NCBI RefSeq assembly: GCF_020382885.2
Contig: NC_058497.1
Coordinates: 17,228,330 to 17,292,329, forward strand
Direction: 5' to 3'
Length of the DNA stretch: 64,000 nucleotides
Source of the DNA: Scatophagus argus
Taxonomy: Eukaryota; Chordata; Actinopteri; Scatophagidae
Shown: positions 22,301 to 33,611 of the stretch, in pieces
Numbering within the stretch: position 1 is the first letter of the stretch
Layout: every line of letters begins with the position of its first letter
The notes under the pieces: model-generated
What the model saw: the letters and a program-made list of their open reading frames with translations, nothing else
The model's database searches: none
Told to the model about the DNA's origin: nothing
Position numbers and translations under genes: made by a program

Positions 22301-25300
22301 TTTAGGTTTCTCTTCCTGCATTCTGACATAACATATCTCGACTGTTACCCACCTTCTTTTCTCTGTTTAGTAATAATCCGACGCTGTCTGCCTCCTGTGC
22401 ACAGACACATGGAAAAGCTCATCCCACAGACATGCAGATTCCCCACCCATCCCATTCCTCAGTGTCATGTAAATGGTATCCCAGGCATTTTACCTGTAGG
22501 GCTATCAGGATTCAAAATGCTGATGACCCTAAAGTTCAGCTATTTGACCTGTAAACAGTATTTGGGATATCTGGTTATTTTCTTTTAGAAACTCCTTTGG
22601 GATCAAGTTTTAATTTACATGGATGGGAACATTGAGAGGTGAAAATTGATCAGTGATATTTTGTATTCTGAGTAGCATTCAGGTGTTAACACTTCAAATT
22701 GGGATTAATTCATGCACAAATTATTTTGATGGAAGGATTATAAGATGGGTTTGCAGGTTTTGGGGGATTTGAATCATTGCATATACCCTTTAACTTGTAC
22801 CTTTAAAAAGGACTTTATTTTTCCAGTTCAGCTGCAAATAAAGATGTTCTACTTAAATCTGCAGAAAATGATCAGTTGTAATATTTTAATGCGTTTTTAC
22901 TGAGTAAAAAGTCACTTACAAATTGACCAAAAATTCTTACCAACCATTCCTGAAATATCACCGCAACTAAAAAATTAAGACCCTTTTAATGTTGCAGGTA
23001 GCTGTAGCTTTAGCACAAGCTCTCTTTCTTGCTTTTCTTTCTTTCGGTCCTTCCCTGTTTTGATGCGCATCCTTTAATTTTTTTTTCCCTGAATTTTTTT
23101 CTCCCTGGATTTTCTTTCTCCTCTTCCAAGAGATCTAAGTGGTTTTGGGCAACGTGCTTTAAGTTGATTGATTGGTGGACAATAGAGGCCTTAGGATAAC
23201 AGTTGAACCTTGTTGAGAGCCTCCCAACCGTGACCATGGATTCTACAACCAGTCCTGAGCCCTGTGTGTATGTGCGCGCGCGCGTGTGTGTGTGTCTAAA
23301 TGAAAAAGAGACATAGTAAGGTACACTGTCACTACTCTTTTTTTTTTTTAAATTGCAACCTTGGTTCTTTCTTGTGTGTGTGTGTGTGTTCGGCATGAAA
23401 TGTGAGCACTAATGGACGTGCTGGCTTACAAGAAGCTATTTCCTGTCCAGTAGCATCTCAGCTTGACTGCCATCTCTGTCTCAGGTTGATGAAACACATG
23501 TAGGCTGGACTCCTGTTCTTCAGGGGATGATGAAAAAAATACACACACATGTTTTTTGTCCAGATTCGGTGCTGCATTAGATATGCCACGTCTCACAATC
23601 AGCTCCAGATGTTTTTAACTGACTCTGTGTACTGCTAGACACGGGGGTCAGGCTCAGGTAAAAGGTACTCATGGGAAATGTAGGCATGTACTAAAGAAAC
23701 CAGAGGGCAGCTGATTTATTGTGCGGATATGTAGACAGCTGAATGCCTGCACTTTTGACTGGCACAGAATCCAACACAGCGTGACAGGTGATTTGTTAAT
23801 CCAGGTGAGTTTGATTAACTACATGGCCTTTGGCCTCTAAGGGGTTGAATAGCTGAGGTGCAATGAAACCAAACCTCGAGTCATCTTAAATTTGTTGTGT
23901 GAGAGGGAGTGGGTGGATGGTGGGGATGGGTACACAATTAGCAGAAAAAATGTATTTCAAATGTAATGTGCTAAATTCTTACTTGCACAACAAGATTTTA
24001 TTTATTTATTTAGACTATATAGCCAAAAGTATCCAGACACACCTTTTTATGAGGCTGTTTTACAGGTGTTGGGCTGGGCCCTTTACCTTCAGTCAAGGGA
24101 AATCTTAATGCTTCAGCATACCAACACATTTTGGACAATGCTATGTTTCCAACTTTGTGGCAACGGTTTTGGGGAGGCTCTTTTCTATTCCAGCATGACT
24201 GTGCCCCAGTGCACAAAGCAAAGTCCATAAAGACATGATTGGATGAGTTTGGTGTGGAAGAACTTGACTGTCCCACACAGAGTCCTGACCTCAACCCCAT
24301 CCAACACCTTTGACATGACCTGGAACAGAGATTGTGAATTAGGCCTTTTCATTTTTCTAACATTATTGTCTGACCTCACAGATGCTTTAATGCATGAATG
24401 GTCAAAAATTCACACACAAAATCTCCAACATCTTGTGGAAAACCTTCCCAGGAGAGTGGAAGCTGATAGAGCCACAAAGCTATCTGTGTAATTAGCCTAC
24501 AGTGTCATTAAAGTCCCTATTGGTGCAATTATCATGTGTTCCAGTACTTTTGTCTATTTACTGTATATTCTTTTGCTACTTGTAGGATACAGTTCCAGGA
24601 AAAATGTTTTTTGAGTTCACTCAACTGTCAAATGTAACTGCACAGCTCCATTTGTATAATTGCATTTCCCTGTATACACATCAGAAGCCTCTTACAGTTT
24701 ATTTACTAGCTTGTTCAAGAGCTCTTTAAGTGTGGTTATTGCCATTGACTTATGAGCAGTTAACATATTTCTGAACGGGAACTCTTTCTGTCTCTTTCAG
24801 CGAGGAGAGTTACACCGTGATAGACTACGCTCTCAGAGACCAGATCTGGGTGGACCCCTGCCAACCCGAGGATCTCAACCTGTCACCCGTCAGAAGCCCC
24901 GGCAGCATGCTGAGCTCACGGCAAGCTGGCGCCAACCATCTTTTCAGTCTGTGTTTCCGTAGCAACCACTCTGGGGAAAAGGTGCCCATGATCCTGGGGA
25001 CAGAGTTGCTGTGAGTGCTATTTTTTTTGTTTTTTTTCACTTGCGATTCAGTTACAGATTGACGAGATCTTGCTGTTAAGCACCTGGTGAATCATGTTTT
25101 CTGATGACATAACATGAGCCGTGCACCTTTGTACACCCTCATTAGCAGTCCAGAGTAATCACAAGATTTGGCATTTGGGTTCACACTCAAGAAAGCAGAG
25201 TGAGTTTTGTTTCATTATTGTTTTTTTTTTTTCTATGGTTGAGTGATTATCTCTTTTGAAAAAGATAGCTCAGGTTCTCCTCCTCTCCCTGAAACAGACT

Positions 25301-28300
25301 CCTACTCCCTTATCTATCCTTTATGTACTTTAATATGCTTTTTAACTTAAGGTAAGAAAATCCCATTACCCCTCTCTGCTTAGCTCTTATTTCTTATCTC
25401 TTTTTGGACCATTACAGGTCACAGGGATATTTTGTTACATCTATTCTCAAGACACATCCTGAACTGCTTGTTGTTTATGTGACCTAGGAAATGAAGTCTG
25501 TTAGTCCATTGTAGAGCTGCACTGTCTGCAGTCGTACAGTAACACAGACCGGCTGTTCTAGATAATTGTTTTGTTGACTGAGTGTCTTCCAACTCAGTCA
25601 TCTATTCTGCAGAAAGCAACTGCTTTTGTTTAAACTCTGGTTGTAGATTTGTTGCGTGTGCACATGAATGATTACTCACACATCCGACCTAGAAACAGAA
25701 GTTTTGTAGTTTCTTGAAACTCGTGCCTGTAGCTGTGTGGGTAAACTGTCCTCCCTGCTCCTGAATCCATCTTTCTTTGTACAGTAAATAGTGTGAAAAG
25801 CGCAGTTGTTTAGATAGATTATATAACCCACACAAACAAAGGGGATCTGTCATATACTGGGCTTCGTACAGAGTTTATTTGTTCTAGTTAGTGTTAGGAA
25901 TTGTAGCCCATGTGTACACATGTACACACACACACTCAGTTTTCACTGTAATTATTTGGTATGGTTCAAGGCTTTGTCAAGGAGTGTTTTCGTATGCACA
26001 GGGCCCGTTCATCCTCATTCCTGTGTAGCTAAAGAACCTCCCTCTGTATTCTCATTATAGAAGGTGTGGTTTTCAGCTGCACTTGAAAAACATTGCCTTT
26101 AAATGGCTCTCTTATCTTTTTATTTTTCTGTCTATCCACAAATACGTATTGTGTTATTTTGTGCCTACGTGTGGGAAATTACTGCAGTTAAAAAATGTAA
26201 GTAGAAGAAATTTAGTTCATGATAAATGAACATTTTAACCCTACACCAAGGCACTATGTCAAAAGATATGTTATTAAAGGAAGACATAAAGCAAGCGTCC
26301 GAACAATGCTGACGTAGCTGAACAGAAAAATGTCAAAGAGAAAGAAGTCAGGAGCATTTTAGTGAAAGCAAACCCCATAATCAGTGAGAAGCTGATGCAG
26401 TTTTCCAACTTCAAATTTGCATCAAAATAAAGCAACATTTTTGTTAATGGGCTTCCGCATCACCCACCCCAGCGGACCAGTTTGTCGCAGCCATTTCCTC
26501 TTGTGACCCCTCAGGAAAGTTTCTGTGTCATTGTTTTATTTTTCAGAATCAGAATCGTCTTTATTGCCATTGTAAGTGAAGAGGTTTCACATTACTAGGA
26601 ATTTGTCTTGGTGATTGGTGCATACATAGAACGTAAGAAAGAGTAACATATAATAGTAGAATAAAATAGAATAAGTTAAAACAAAATAAAATAAGATAAG
26701 TAAAATAAATATGGTTCTGGTTATGGTTTGTGAGTAAACTTGCAACTACAATAAGTTGAAGTATTTTCACAAGGAGCGTAGGGGAATATCGTCCAAAAAG
26801 CTGGTAATACCTTAATGCCAGGCAAAAGAAATGCCACCAAAAGGCCGAGAAGCGGCATGCAGAGACCTGCATGTGTGACACTAGGAAAGGAACAAAATCA
26901 AAAATGAAAGTAAAAAAGAATTAAATTTAGCAGAAGTAAATTGTCCTCTGACCTCTTCAGTTCACTGTGTGACCCTCGCGGAGAAACCACCGAACTACTA
27001 TACATCAACACAGTACCATTTTGTGCTTGTTCCTTGTTGCTACTGGAAATTGCAGTTTTCTTTCTGAATAGCAGTGTGGATCACTGATATTAGCCCCCAT
27101 GCTGACAAAGTGACGGCACTAACAGTATTACGTGTGACTGTGTGGTCTTGTGTGGGCGAAAACCTTGGTGGCATGACTTAAATATGCTGCCCGCTGAGCT
27201 TTACACACTGCCCATGTATATATGAGGGGGTCTTCTTGTTTAACTGCCCCCCTCTTTGTAGTGTGTGGAAAGCCCCTGCACTCTCTCCTTTGATAGCTTG
27301 GGTTTTGGGGCCCTCGGCATAGTTGTGATGGTGTGTGTGTTTGTGAAGGGTGCTGCACTCTGCTCACTGTAGTACTGAATGATCGCTAGACATTGTGTAA
27401 GCTGTTGCCTAGCAGCATGCCATTGTTAAGTGGGCTGTTTCCCACGCCTCCCCCTCCACCCGCTCGTTCGCCCCGCCTGTTGTTTCGCTCTCCCGGACTC
27501 TTCTTCACAGTCCCGTGTCTCATCTTTCAGACAGCAGCCAGAGTCTGCTCTTTGTTTGTGATGACCGGAGAATAACTTCCTTTTCCTGCGGCCATTCATC
27601 CCAAATTAGTGATCTAACCTAACATGACACTTGGAAGTGGTGATACATTAGTCAGCCTATTTTGGTCTTCTATCAGATTTGAATGAAGCTCAGAGGAACA
27701 ATAGCAAGGATTGAGGCTGTATCAGAAAAGATCTAAGAGTGGAGTGTACAGCTGCAACTAATGACTGTTTTCGTTATAGCATGAACTACTTATTATACTG
27801 ATTACTTGTCAAATCTGTAAAATGTCCAAAATTGGTAGAAAGTAAATGAAAAATGCAGACCCGCTTTGTGCAGAATATCTTTGTTAATGAGTGTAAATGT
27901 TAAGTGTTAAGTGTTGATGAGCAGGCATACAGTATATATCATTTTTTTTGGTAAAATAAATAAATAAGCACTAGTGGCTGTACTGCATACACTTGACTAT
28001 ATTCCTCACTTTACCACTGAATGTAAGTGCAGCTGAAATTGGGCTCCAATGTGAAATTCCACACATTCTCATCGAAGGCGGGGCTGTGGTTTTTTTTTGG
28101 TTTTTTTTTTTTGTGGAAAAGAAACTGTAGAAATTTCCTCATGTTGGTTACAGTGGGCCTTTTTTGCTGTCAAATCCATTTGTTCTCTAGCTGCTGGGCC
28201 TTTTTATCTGGCGCCTTACCTGTGTCTGTGTGTGTGTCGCCGTGTGAGGTCTCAAGAACCATACATGCAATAGACTTATCCTTGACCACAGCGGCGACGT

Positions 28301-31300
28301 AACACATCAGGAATTCAGACAGACAGCTGGACTGGAGATGGCACAAGGACGCCTGTGTGGCTGGTCTCTTGACAGCCTCTCCGGCGTTGTTTGTGATTCA
28401 TCTGCATCCTCATCTTTTTCTCTGTCTCCTTTTGTTTGGTGTGCGCTTGCCAGCAGGCCTTCCCCGTGACCCCTGATGTCGTGTCCTGTCCAGAGTCAGT
28501 GAATAGGGCTTCTCTATTAGTGGAACAGAGCAGCTACAGAAGTCTGCAGCGAAACAGTCCTGTTAGTCAGATATGCAGCTATAACACAAAGCAGCAGCGG
28601 TTACGTAACCAGAGGAGGGAGTCTGAGCTTCTGTTGCACATTTTGAAATTGTTTTTGGCTTCTTTTTTTTTTTTGTTTCTGTCATTGTTTTTGATTTTCT
28701 CACTATGCCTGCTTTTGTTTATATGATAATGAAAAACTTGCTGGTGGGAATCATTCCCTCTGCCGTGGAGTTTCCCTGGCTGGACAGGGCAGGGAGATGT
28801 CATGTTTTTTTGTCAGATGAGTGGGAATTGTATCCGAATGCCGTTCTGACCTGTGGTCAAGTGGAAACAAGGGAAGGCCTTGGCTGAGAGTGAATAAATT
28901 GATAGGAATGAGCAGAAAGGCTGAGAAGGACAGTAAGAGATGGAAAAACAATTGTCTGGTGGTGATTTTAAGTTGGCAGAGGAAGGACAGATAGAAAGAG
29001 GCTGTCACCGCTCTTTATCTTCTTGTGTCAGAGAGGTTTAACAGTACAGGAGCAAGGCCTCTCATCATTTCAGAGGTGAAACAAGAACCACCGACAATAG
29101 ATTTATGATTCCCGGCATTCTTTTGCACATTGGGATGAATGGTTAAAAGCAGAGGGAGCTTCACTACCATGAATAGACTGATCCTGCGCAGGCTTGCAGC
29201 CATGTAGAGGGGAAGAGGGCAAGCACCTGCTCTTTGTGCATGTGCTGTATTCACATGCCTGAATGTAAACACACACTCACACACTCACAGGATGGAGGCT
29301 GTTTGGTGGTATGTGCTTCACATTCCACAGATAACCATTAAGCCCCTCTCAAACACATGTGGTTGCCTGTGTTTGTGTGTGACCGATAAATTGAATATGC
29401 GTATGTTCATATCTCTGAGAAAGTATTTCAGCTGTTTAAGCTCGAGGAAGCGACCCGTCTGGACGGTCAGCATGTGTCAAGATGCCTTTCTCTCAGAGCA
29501 GCTTGGATGTTGGAAGTACTTCACTTATCTCATGTACGTTTGTTCCAGTGGGATGTCCAGTCCGTAGTTCCCAGACCTTTGGACTGTCGCAGTGACATCC
29601 CTGATCAGTTGTTCATTGATCAGTTACTCACTGTTTCACACAAAATGTGTTAGAGTAGCGCTACATAAAGTTGAACTGAACCTCCTGATTGGCTTAATAA
29701 AGACTAAAATAAATATAAAAAATAAATAACTTGAATAAATGTATGTATTAAATAGTAAATGTTTGTCAGTAATGCTTTGCCATTTATAGACTATTATAAG
29801 CTTAATATTAATAATGTTGTGTGCAAAGAGAGGTAACTGGTGTTGATTGAGACTAAAAATGTTTGGCTGCAAAGGCTGCGGTTTATCAGTCAGAATATTA
29901 CGGTGTGTGTGTGCACATCGATGGCCTCTACGTCACTAATTTTATTCATAGTAATGTTCATAAAGGTTCATGGTGATTTCATACTGTCAGACTAGTAGTT
30001 CAAAGGGAATAGAAACAGCATGTGTGCCGGGGGAATTCAGTAATGAGGTCTGACTCATGGGATTTTTCTGACCATTTGAGGCCCGTGTGCAGAGTGTCAG
30101 CGATTGTGCATGTTGTACCCATCTGCATGATTTAGGCTAACAGCGCTGAGTCACAAAGGGCCTCTGCTTCATTTCCTGAACCCCCTTTATGTGTCCCTCT
30201 CTTCCTAAATCCTCGCTTCCCTTCAGCAGTAGATGAGAACAGGTGAAATGAGAGATCGAGTTTCTTGGAATCTGACCTGTGCAACTCCACCCATGGTTTC
30301 TCTTTACACACCCACTCATGAGAGAAGATAGAGAGAGAGAGAGAGAGAGAACTAGAGAATCAGCCTTTGTGCTTGTTCTCTCCCAATGAAAGACAGACAG
30401 AGAGGAGGGAGGGAAGGTAAAACTTGCTGGGCAACTAAATATTCCTCTTGCCTCAGTAGCCTGTTAACTTGTGGGCATGAAAAGTCTGCTTTCATGTTGC
30501 TTGGTTTAAGTCGATCCTGACTGTTCTTTTTGGCTGCATGTGTGTCTCAGAAACCGCTGGGACAGAGCATGTGCCACATCTGTAATACAAAATCAAAACA
30601 AACAAGTCCTCCGAACAACAAAATAAACTCCTTCAGCCACAGTTTAGGATGTGAGCAACTGCCGCAGCACTGTCAGGTTGTGGGAGTTGTGAACTGAACA
30701 GAGCTCTTATTGGAGCCATAACAGTATAATAATTCTGTGCCTTCTTGTGTGTGTGTTTTAGGAATGAGCGTGCTCGCTGGATCAGTGCTCTGGGCCAGAA
30801 TGTCAACAAGAAGAAGGACAGAACAAGTAAGTTCCCACACACTTATTCTCATGCACGCACTGACCTCTACTTTTAGCCTATTGCACCACCATGTGGTCAT
30901 TCAGTGAAACTATTTTTTTTTTTTTTCTCATGTTGATCCCAAAACAATTGACTTGTTAATTCACATATGGACTTGCGTTTGTGTGTTGTTTTAGACGCCA
31001 TGCAGGTGGAGGTGACCAGAACTTACACAGCCAAGCAGCCAGACGAGTTGTCTCTGCAGGTAGCTGACGTGGTGCTGGTCTCGCAGACAGTAGAGGACGG
31101 TACGTCAGCTCTCTATGCCTCTCCTGCCTCTCACTCACCTTCTTTAGTATTCCTCCCGTTTCCCACCTTCCTGTTTTAACTGCGTCCTTTCATCATGCTC
31201 CTTTTGTTTTCACCTTTTATAGTCACCCCTTTTCCATACTTGTGTGTCTCACATAATACACTTCATACCCGTTTGAAGATGTGGTTTTAAGTCTGTGCAA

Positions 31301-31588
31301 ACACACAGAGGCCAAATGTCAACTCCTTTTTGATGACGATGGCAACTGGCTTTTATGTTAAAGAACAAACAGCACGGAGCATCAATAGCGGTAACACACG
31401 ACACATGATTCAGTTTTCACGCATCGATACAATTTCTCCTCTTAGGCTGGTATGAAGGTGAGAGACTACGAGATGGAGAGAGCGGCTGGTTCCTCGCCGA
31501 GTGTGCCCAACCGATCACGTGCCAGGCCACCATCGAGCGCAACATGCAGAGGATGAACCGCCTGCAGGGCCTGGAGACTAATGTGTGA
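8945..31588 (+). CDS. arhgef26: Rho guanine nucleotide exchange factor 26 (SGEF)
   Basis: Fourteen coding exons join in frame: 8945-10399, 11124-11175, 11336-11478, 13563-13619, 13988-14148, 17288-17440, 17632-17761, 18323-18397, 19335-19424, 19800-19954, 24801-25010, 30762-30826, 30995-31099, 31446-31588. They give 997 residues, against about 871 in human; most of the extra length is a Ser/Pro-rich N-terminal region. The conserved N-terminal motif ITPLWKRR (14-21) and [16 protein letters not shown] (389-404) identify SGEF. The DH domain is about 570-772, with [14 protein letters not shown] at 702-715. The PH domain is about 783-905 and the SH3 domain about 922-977. The C-terminus is ETNV, a PDZ ligand reported in human SGEF to bind Scribble. 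The family activates RhoG in membrane ruffling, macropinocytosis, junction assembly and leukocyte transmigration. The start has a strong Kozak context (ACACCATGG). All domains are intact and there are no frameshifts. Confidence 0.95.
11124..11175 (+). CDS. arhgef26: arhgef26 coding exon 2
   Basis: A 52-nt exon (residues 486-503) reading [17 protein letters not shown], aligned with the human KKKMLKGQGTFDGEE segment. Acceptor TTTCTCTTTTAG, donor G/GTGAGA. It is missed by simple ORF calling because it is so short. Confidence 0.85.
11336..11478 (+). CDS. arhgef26: arhgef26 coding exon 3
   Basis: Residues 503-550: an acidic stretch ([21 protein letters not shown]) followed by TSWSQLSVV, matching human SGEF just upstream of the DH domain. 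Acceptor TTGTTTCAG. The donor is GTG/GTCAGA, weak; AGT/GTGGTC three bases earlier is the alternative and would remove one Val. Confidence 0.82.
13563..13619 (+). CDS. arhgef26: arhgef26 coding exon 4
   Basis: A 57-nt exon, residues 551-569 ([19 protein letters not shown]), the basic/acidic lead-in to the DH domain. Acceptor TGTTTAG, donor GAG/GTGGGA. Phase 0 on both sides, so it could be skipped in frame. Confidence 0.88.
13988..14148 (+). CDS. arhgef26: arhgef26 coding exon 5 (DH start)
   Basis: Residues 570-623. It opens with [19 protein letters not shown], the first conserved helix of Dbl-homology domains, and includes [17 protein letters not shown]. Acceptor CATTAG, donor AA/GTAAGT (consensus). 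Confidence 0.93.
17288..17440 (+). CDS. arhgef26: arhgef26 coding exon 6 (DH)
   Basis: Residues 623-674: [30 protein letters not shown], and [13 protein letters not shown], conserved with human SGEF. It follows the 3.1-kb intron 14149-17287, in which I see only microsatellites. Donor GTGAGT. Confidence 0.93.
17632..17761 (+). CDS. arhgef26: arhgef26 coding exon 7 (DH, CR3)
   Basis: Residues 674-717, including [14 protein letters not shown], the most conserved Dbl-homology helix, which contacts the GTPase switch regions. Acceptor CATGCAG, donor GAT/GTGAGT. Confidence 0.94.
18323..18397 (+). CDS. arhgef26: arhgef26 coding exon 8 (DH)
   Basis: A 75-nt exon, residues 718-742 ([20 protein letters not shown], then QGMSK), nearly identical to human SGEF. 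Acceptor GCTGCAG, donor AAG/GTGTGT. Phase 0 at both ends. Confidence 0.92.
18530..18775 (+). repeat. Dispersed teleost repeat (SINE/LINE-tail-like)
   Basis: The sequence matches a pattern I remember from many teleost genomes: an ACTTTATTTGTATAGC start, 'tctcaaagggctttacat', then 'aaaaactcccagaagaaac', 'gggagaaacctcagg' and 'cagacatgcaatgg'. It lies in the intron between coding exons 8 and 9. The right boundary is uncertain and may extend to about 19100. Family name not assigned. Confidence 0.5.
19308..19326 (+). repeat. arhgef26: (TG)n tract at 3' splice site of arhgef26 coding exon 9
   Basis: Nine or so TG units occupy the place of the polypyrimidine tract, ending eight bases before the exon. 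A possible branch-site TTAAC is at about 19296-19300. UG-rich RNA next to a 3' splice site is a known binding context for TDP-43 and CELF proteins. Confidence 0.7.
19335..19424 (+). CDS. arhgef26: arhgef26 coding exon 9 (DH end)
   Basis: A 90-nt exon, residues 743-772: [19 protein letters not shown] followed by [11 protein letters not shown], the last DH helix leading to the PH domain. Phase 0 on both sides, so skipping would remove 30 residues in frame. Its acceptor lies directly beside a TG repeat. Donor AAG/GTATGA. Confidence 0.92.
19800..19954 (+). CDS. arhgef26: arhgef26 coding exon 10 (PH)
   Basis: Residues 773-824: [20 protein letters not shown], then [18 protein letters not shown], the first strands of the PH domain. 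Acceptor TTCCTCCAG, donor AG/GTGAGT. Confidence 0.93.
23263..23295. repeat. Alternating purine-pyrimidine tract (TG/CG), Z-DNA-prone
   Basis: Thirty-three bases of strict pyrimidine-purine alternation: TG units, a CG core of five units, then TG units. It lies in the 4.8-kb intron between arhgef26 coding exons 10 and 11. (CG)n flanked by (TG)n is the classic Z-DNA sequence type. Confidence 0.8.
24012..24566 (+). mobile_element. Decayed Tc1/mariner-type DNA transposon
   Basis: The ends are imperfect inverted repeats of about 28 bp (ACTATATAGCCAAAAGTATC at the left; the complement of TACAGTAAATAGACAAAAGT at the right), each beside a TA. The interior keeps a piece of a DDE transposase: [15 protein letters not shown], then [20 protein letters not shown], characteristic of the Tc1 catalytic core. 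Two stops sit where Trp codons are expected, the catalytic Glu position after SPDLNPI reads Gln, and the total length is only about 0.55 kb. It is therefore an internally deleted, dead copy in an arhgef26 intron. Confidence 0.8.
24801..25010 (+). CDS. arhgef26: arhgef26 coding exon 11 (PH)
   Basis: Residues 824-894: [37 protein letters not shown] and [14 protein letters not shown], aligned with the human PH domain. Acceptor CTCTTTCAG, donor CT/GTGAGT. A 5.75-kb intron follows. Confidence 0.92.
26543..26720 (+). repeat. Dispersed repeat with AATAAAAT-rich tail
   Basis: It starts with CAGAATCAGAATCGTCTTTA and continues with 'ttgccattgtaagtgaagagg' and 'ctaggaatttgtcttgg', a pattern recalled from common teleost LINE-tail/SINE-like repeats. 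It runs into an A/T-rich 'aataaaataag' tail. Boundaries are approximate. Confidence 0.45.
27748..27860 (+). repeat. Degraded hAT-MITE-like repeat fragment
   Basis: Contains 'cagctgcaactaatgactg', then 'attactt..aaatctgtaaaatgtc', resembling the frequent teleost element that begins GGGCTGCAACTAACGATTAT. It is a decayed partial copy, related to those at about 41971 and 38425. Confidence 0.4.
30762..30826 (+). CDS. arhgef26: arhgef26 coding exon 12 (PH end)
   Basis: A 65-nt exon, residues 894-916 ([20 protein letters not shown]), the C-terminal PH helix with its conserved Trp. Acceptor GTGTGTTTTAG, donor A/GTAAGT. Confidence 0.9.
30995..31099 (+). CDS. arhgef26: arhgef26 coding exon 13 (SH3 start)
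   Basis: Residues 916-951: [20 protein letters not shown], then [13 protein letters not shown], the start of the SH3 domain. Donor G/GTACGT. Confidence 0.93.
31446..31588 (+). CDS. arhgef26: arhgef26 coding exon 14 (SH3 end and stop)
   Basis: Residues 951-997: [20 protein letters not shown] closes the SH3 domain, and [15 protein letters not shown] ends at TGA (31586-31588). The terminal ETNV fits a class I PDZ ligand. Confidence 0.94.
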
Positions 31589-33125
31589 GCAGGATGAACT
31601 GCAAGCTTAAACCACAGACGGCTTTTCTCAGCTGCTGAGGAGACCCTTTGACGCAGCAGTGACCCAGACCTGTGAGTTCAGTAACAGTGGGATAAACGTG
31701 AAGACTTCTGCTCAGCGTCCACTAAATATCAGGCATACTGTCTGAATTTCACAGTGGAAGAACTGAAATTTTCTTAATTACCGATTGGTCTCCCCGTGGG
31801 TGGGATGGCATGACAGTGGGATCTGTCACATTCATTAATCCCTGGTTGGGTAAAAAAAACTGAACACCCACTGCCAAGAGCCACAGCTTCGGCACCTTGC
31901 TACAGAACAACCGCTGGTGTGAAATTTGTACATTTTTTAAATTTTTTTCCAAACCTATTTTTTGAGAGTAATTGACGTGCAGTGTAATAACTGAGACCAC
32001 AGGAGCATTATAGGAAGTGAGACAGACGCAGCCTGATGTGCGCTCAGTTAATGAGGCTCAGGCCATGTGATTAAGAGCTTCCCCAGTGACAGGGTAACTA
32101 CGAAGATGCTGATGGTGAAAGTGATAACAAGGCAAGAGAGGGGATTTGGCAGCTTCGCTACAGCGCGTGGGTTGGTGCGGTTGCTCGTATGAGTAGCATC
32201 TGAAGGCAAGTGAAACTATTACAATGATATTTACATGAAAATGCAATAAGGAAAAACAATGAATGTTTGTCTGAAGCCTGTAGCACTTTGTGTAATTAGA
32301 ATAAGTCCTAATTAATTGTTTGATATAAAGAATTACAGTCTGGAAGTATAATCTCATATTTCATCCATGGGTTAAGCATAAGGGCTAAGTGTATTTTCGC
32401 TACCTTGCTGTTTGTCACCAGTTAATGTCAACACCATGAATCAGACCCTACATTTGTGTCACAAATGCCATTTTTCCTCTCAATCCACTCAATGATTTGG
32501 ACAGCCCCATCACATACACACAGACACTTGATGTCAGCCAGAAATGTACATATAAACGTCCCCCTCAGGATTTATAGCTGATGTTACAGAGGCAAGCTGA
32601 AATTAATGTGTGTGTGCTGCTGAGACCAGAAGGGAAGAGAGGCCCTGCTTTTAATGTGATTGTCCAGTGTGAGTCATCTTTTTAGTGTTGCCATGCCCAG
32701 CCAAAGGATATAAATGGCTTGGTCAGAGTGGTGATAACACCATCTATCAAGCCCACCGTTCTGGCCCCAGCTCAAATGACGATCACAACTGTTGAGCTAC
32801 GTGAAGCGCGAGGTATAATGATAGCGGACGGAGCACCCAGCAGGAAGCACATCAGCATCCAGACTCAAGAAAGCAGATGAAGCTGTTGTATTTGCACTCA
32901 GGGAAAATTAGCGATGTGATATTGCGCATCTAAGCATGAACTGACCTTTATTTCAATCACTTCCTGTACTTGTAACTATTGTAGATCATCTGTGTACATG
33001 TAAATATGTAAAACAAGCTTGTAACATTTTTTTTTCAAAATACAGATTTATATTGCAGAAACTTGCTTAAGTCAGACTTCATATATTTTAATCAGCCACT
33101 ATGAATAAAAGCTTCATTTCATGGG
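31589..33125 (+). other. arhgef26: arhgef26 3' UTR (predicted)
   Basis: About 1.5 kb without a coding signal follows the stop. The first good plus-strand AATAAA with adjacent downstream sequence is at 33104-33109, so the 3' UTR probably ends near 33125. Antisense open frames here are short and look random. Confidence 0.5.
33104..33109 (+). terminator. arhgef26: Candidate poly(A) signal of arhgef26
   Basis: AATAAA in the context ATGAATAAAAGC, 1.5 kb after the stop codon and before the dhx36 3' end. Not confirmed by any transcript. Confidence 0.45.
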
Positions 33126-33241
33126 ACCTGCCGCATGTTCTCAGTGATGAAGAGGACATCTGTTTTCTCTGAGGACCACTGCTAGATAGACCAAAGGAAG
33201 CTGGAATCTTAGCCCAGTACGGCAGATGAAGCAAGGTTTTT

Positions 33242-33247
33242 TTTAAT
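33242..33247 (-). terminator. dhx36: Candidate poly(A) signal of dhx36
   Basis: ATTAAA on the minus strand, about 365 bases after the dhx36 stop codon. A minus-strand AATAAA at 32948-32953 is the alternative and would make the two genes overlap at their 3' ends. Confidence 0.3.
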
Positions 33248-33611
33248 GTTACAGCCTTACTCGTTCCTCAAACATGAGCATGAGTTATCCAAACGAAAAA
33301 TGTACAAACTAAACAATAAACAAAACAGCTACTGAGTGTATTTGAGCACTGATCCCTGCAAAGTAATGATTGAATATGCAGGAGGGAGAGAAAAAAAGTC
33401 AGTCATTCAAGTGCGTAACATTTTCCAGTACTCTTGTGTCCAGGGTTTAGCCTTTAAGAGGATCCAGGGAGCACTAAAATTTTAACCAAGAAGCACCATC
33501 ATGGAGGCCAGCTGGTTATCATAAATATTCCAGCTAACCTCTGTGTCCGAAGATGCAGTCAGTCATTTCCCAGGCTCTTCTTTCTGTGGCCAGGCTCAGG
33601 CACGGCCACTT

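Larger units (their letters stand above)
25011..30761 (+). other. arhgef26: Large arhgef26 intron (coding exons 11 to 12)
   Basis: The largest intron of the gene. It holds two remnants of dispersed fish repeats (about 26543-26720 and 27748-27860), a GA microsatellite near 30330-30349, poly-T runs, and no open frame that looks coding. Confidence 0.7.

Noticed and set aside
21986..22588. 200-residue plus-strand ORF in an arhgef26 intron
   Set aside because: Begins in a TG repeat, has no recognisable motif, and lies between well-defined PH-domain exons.
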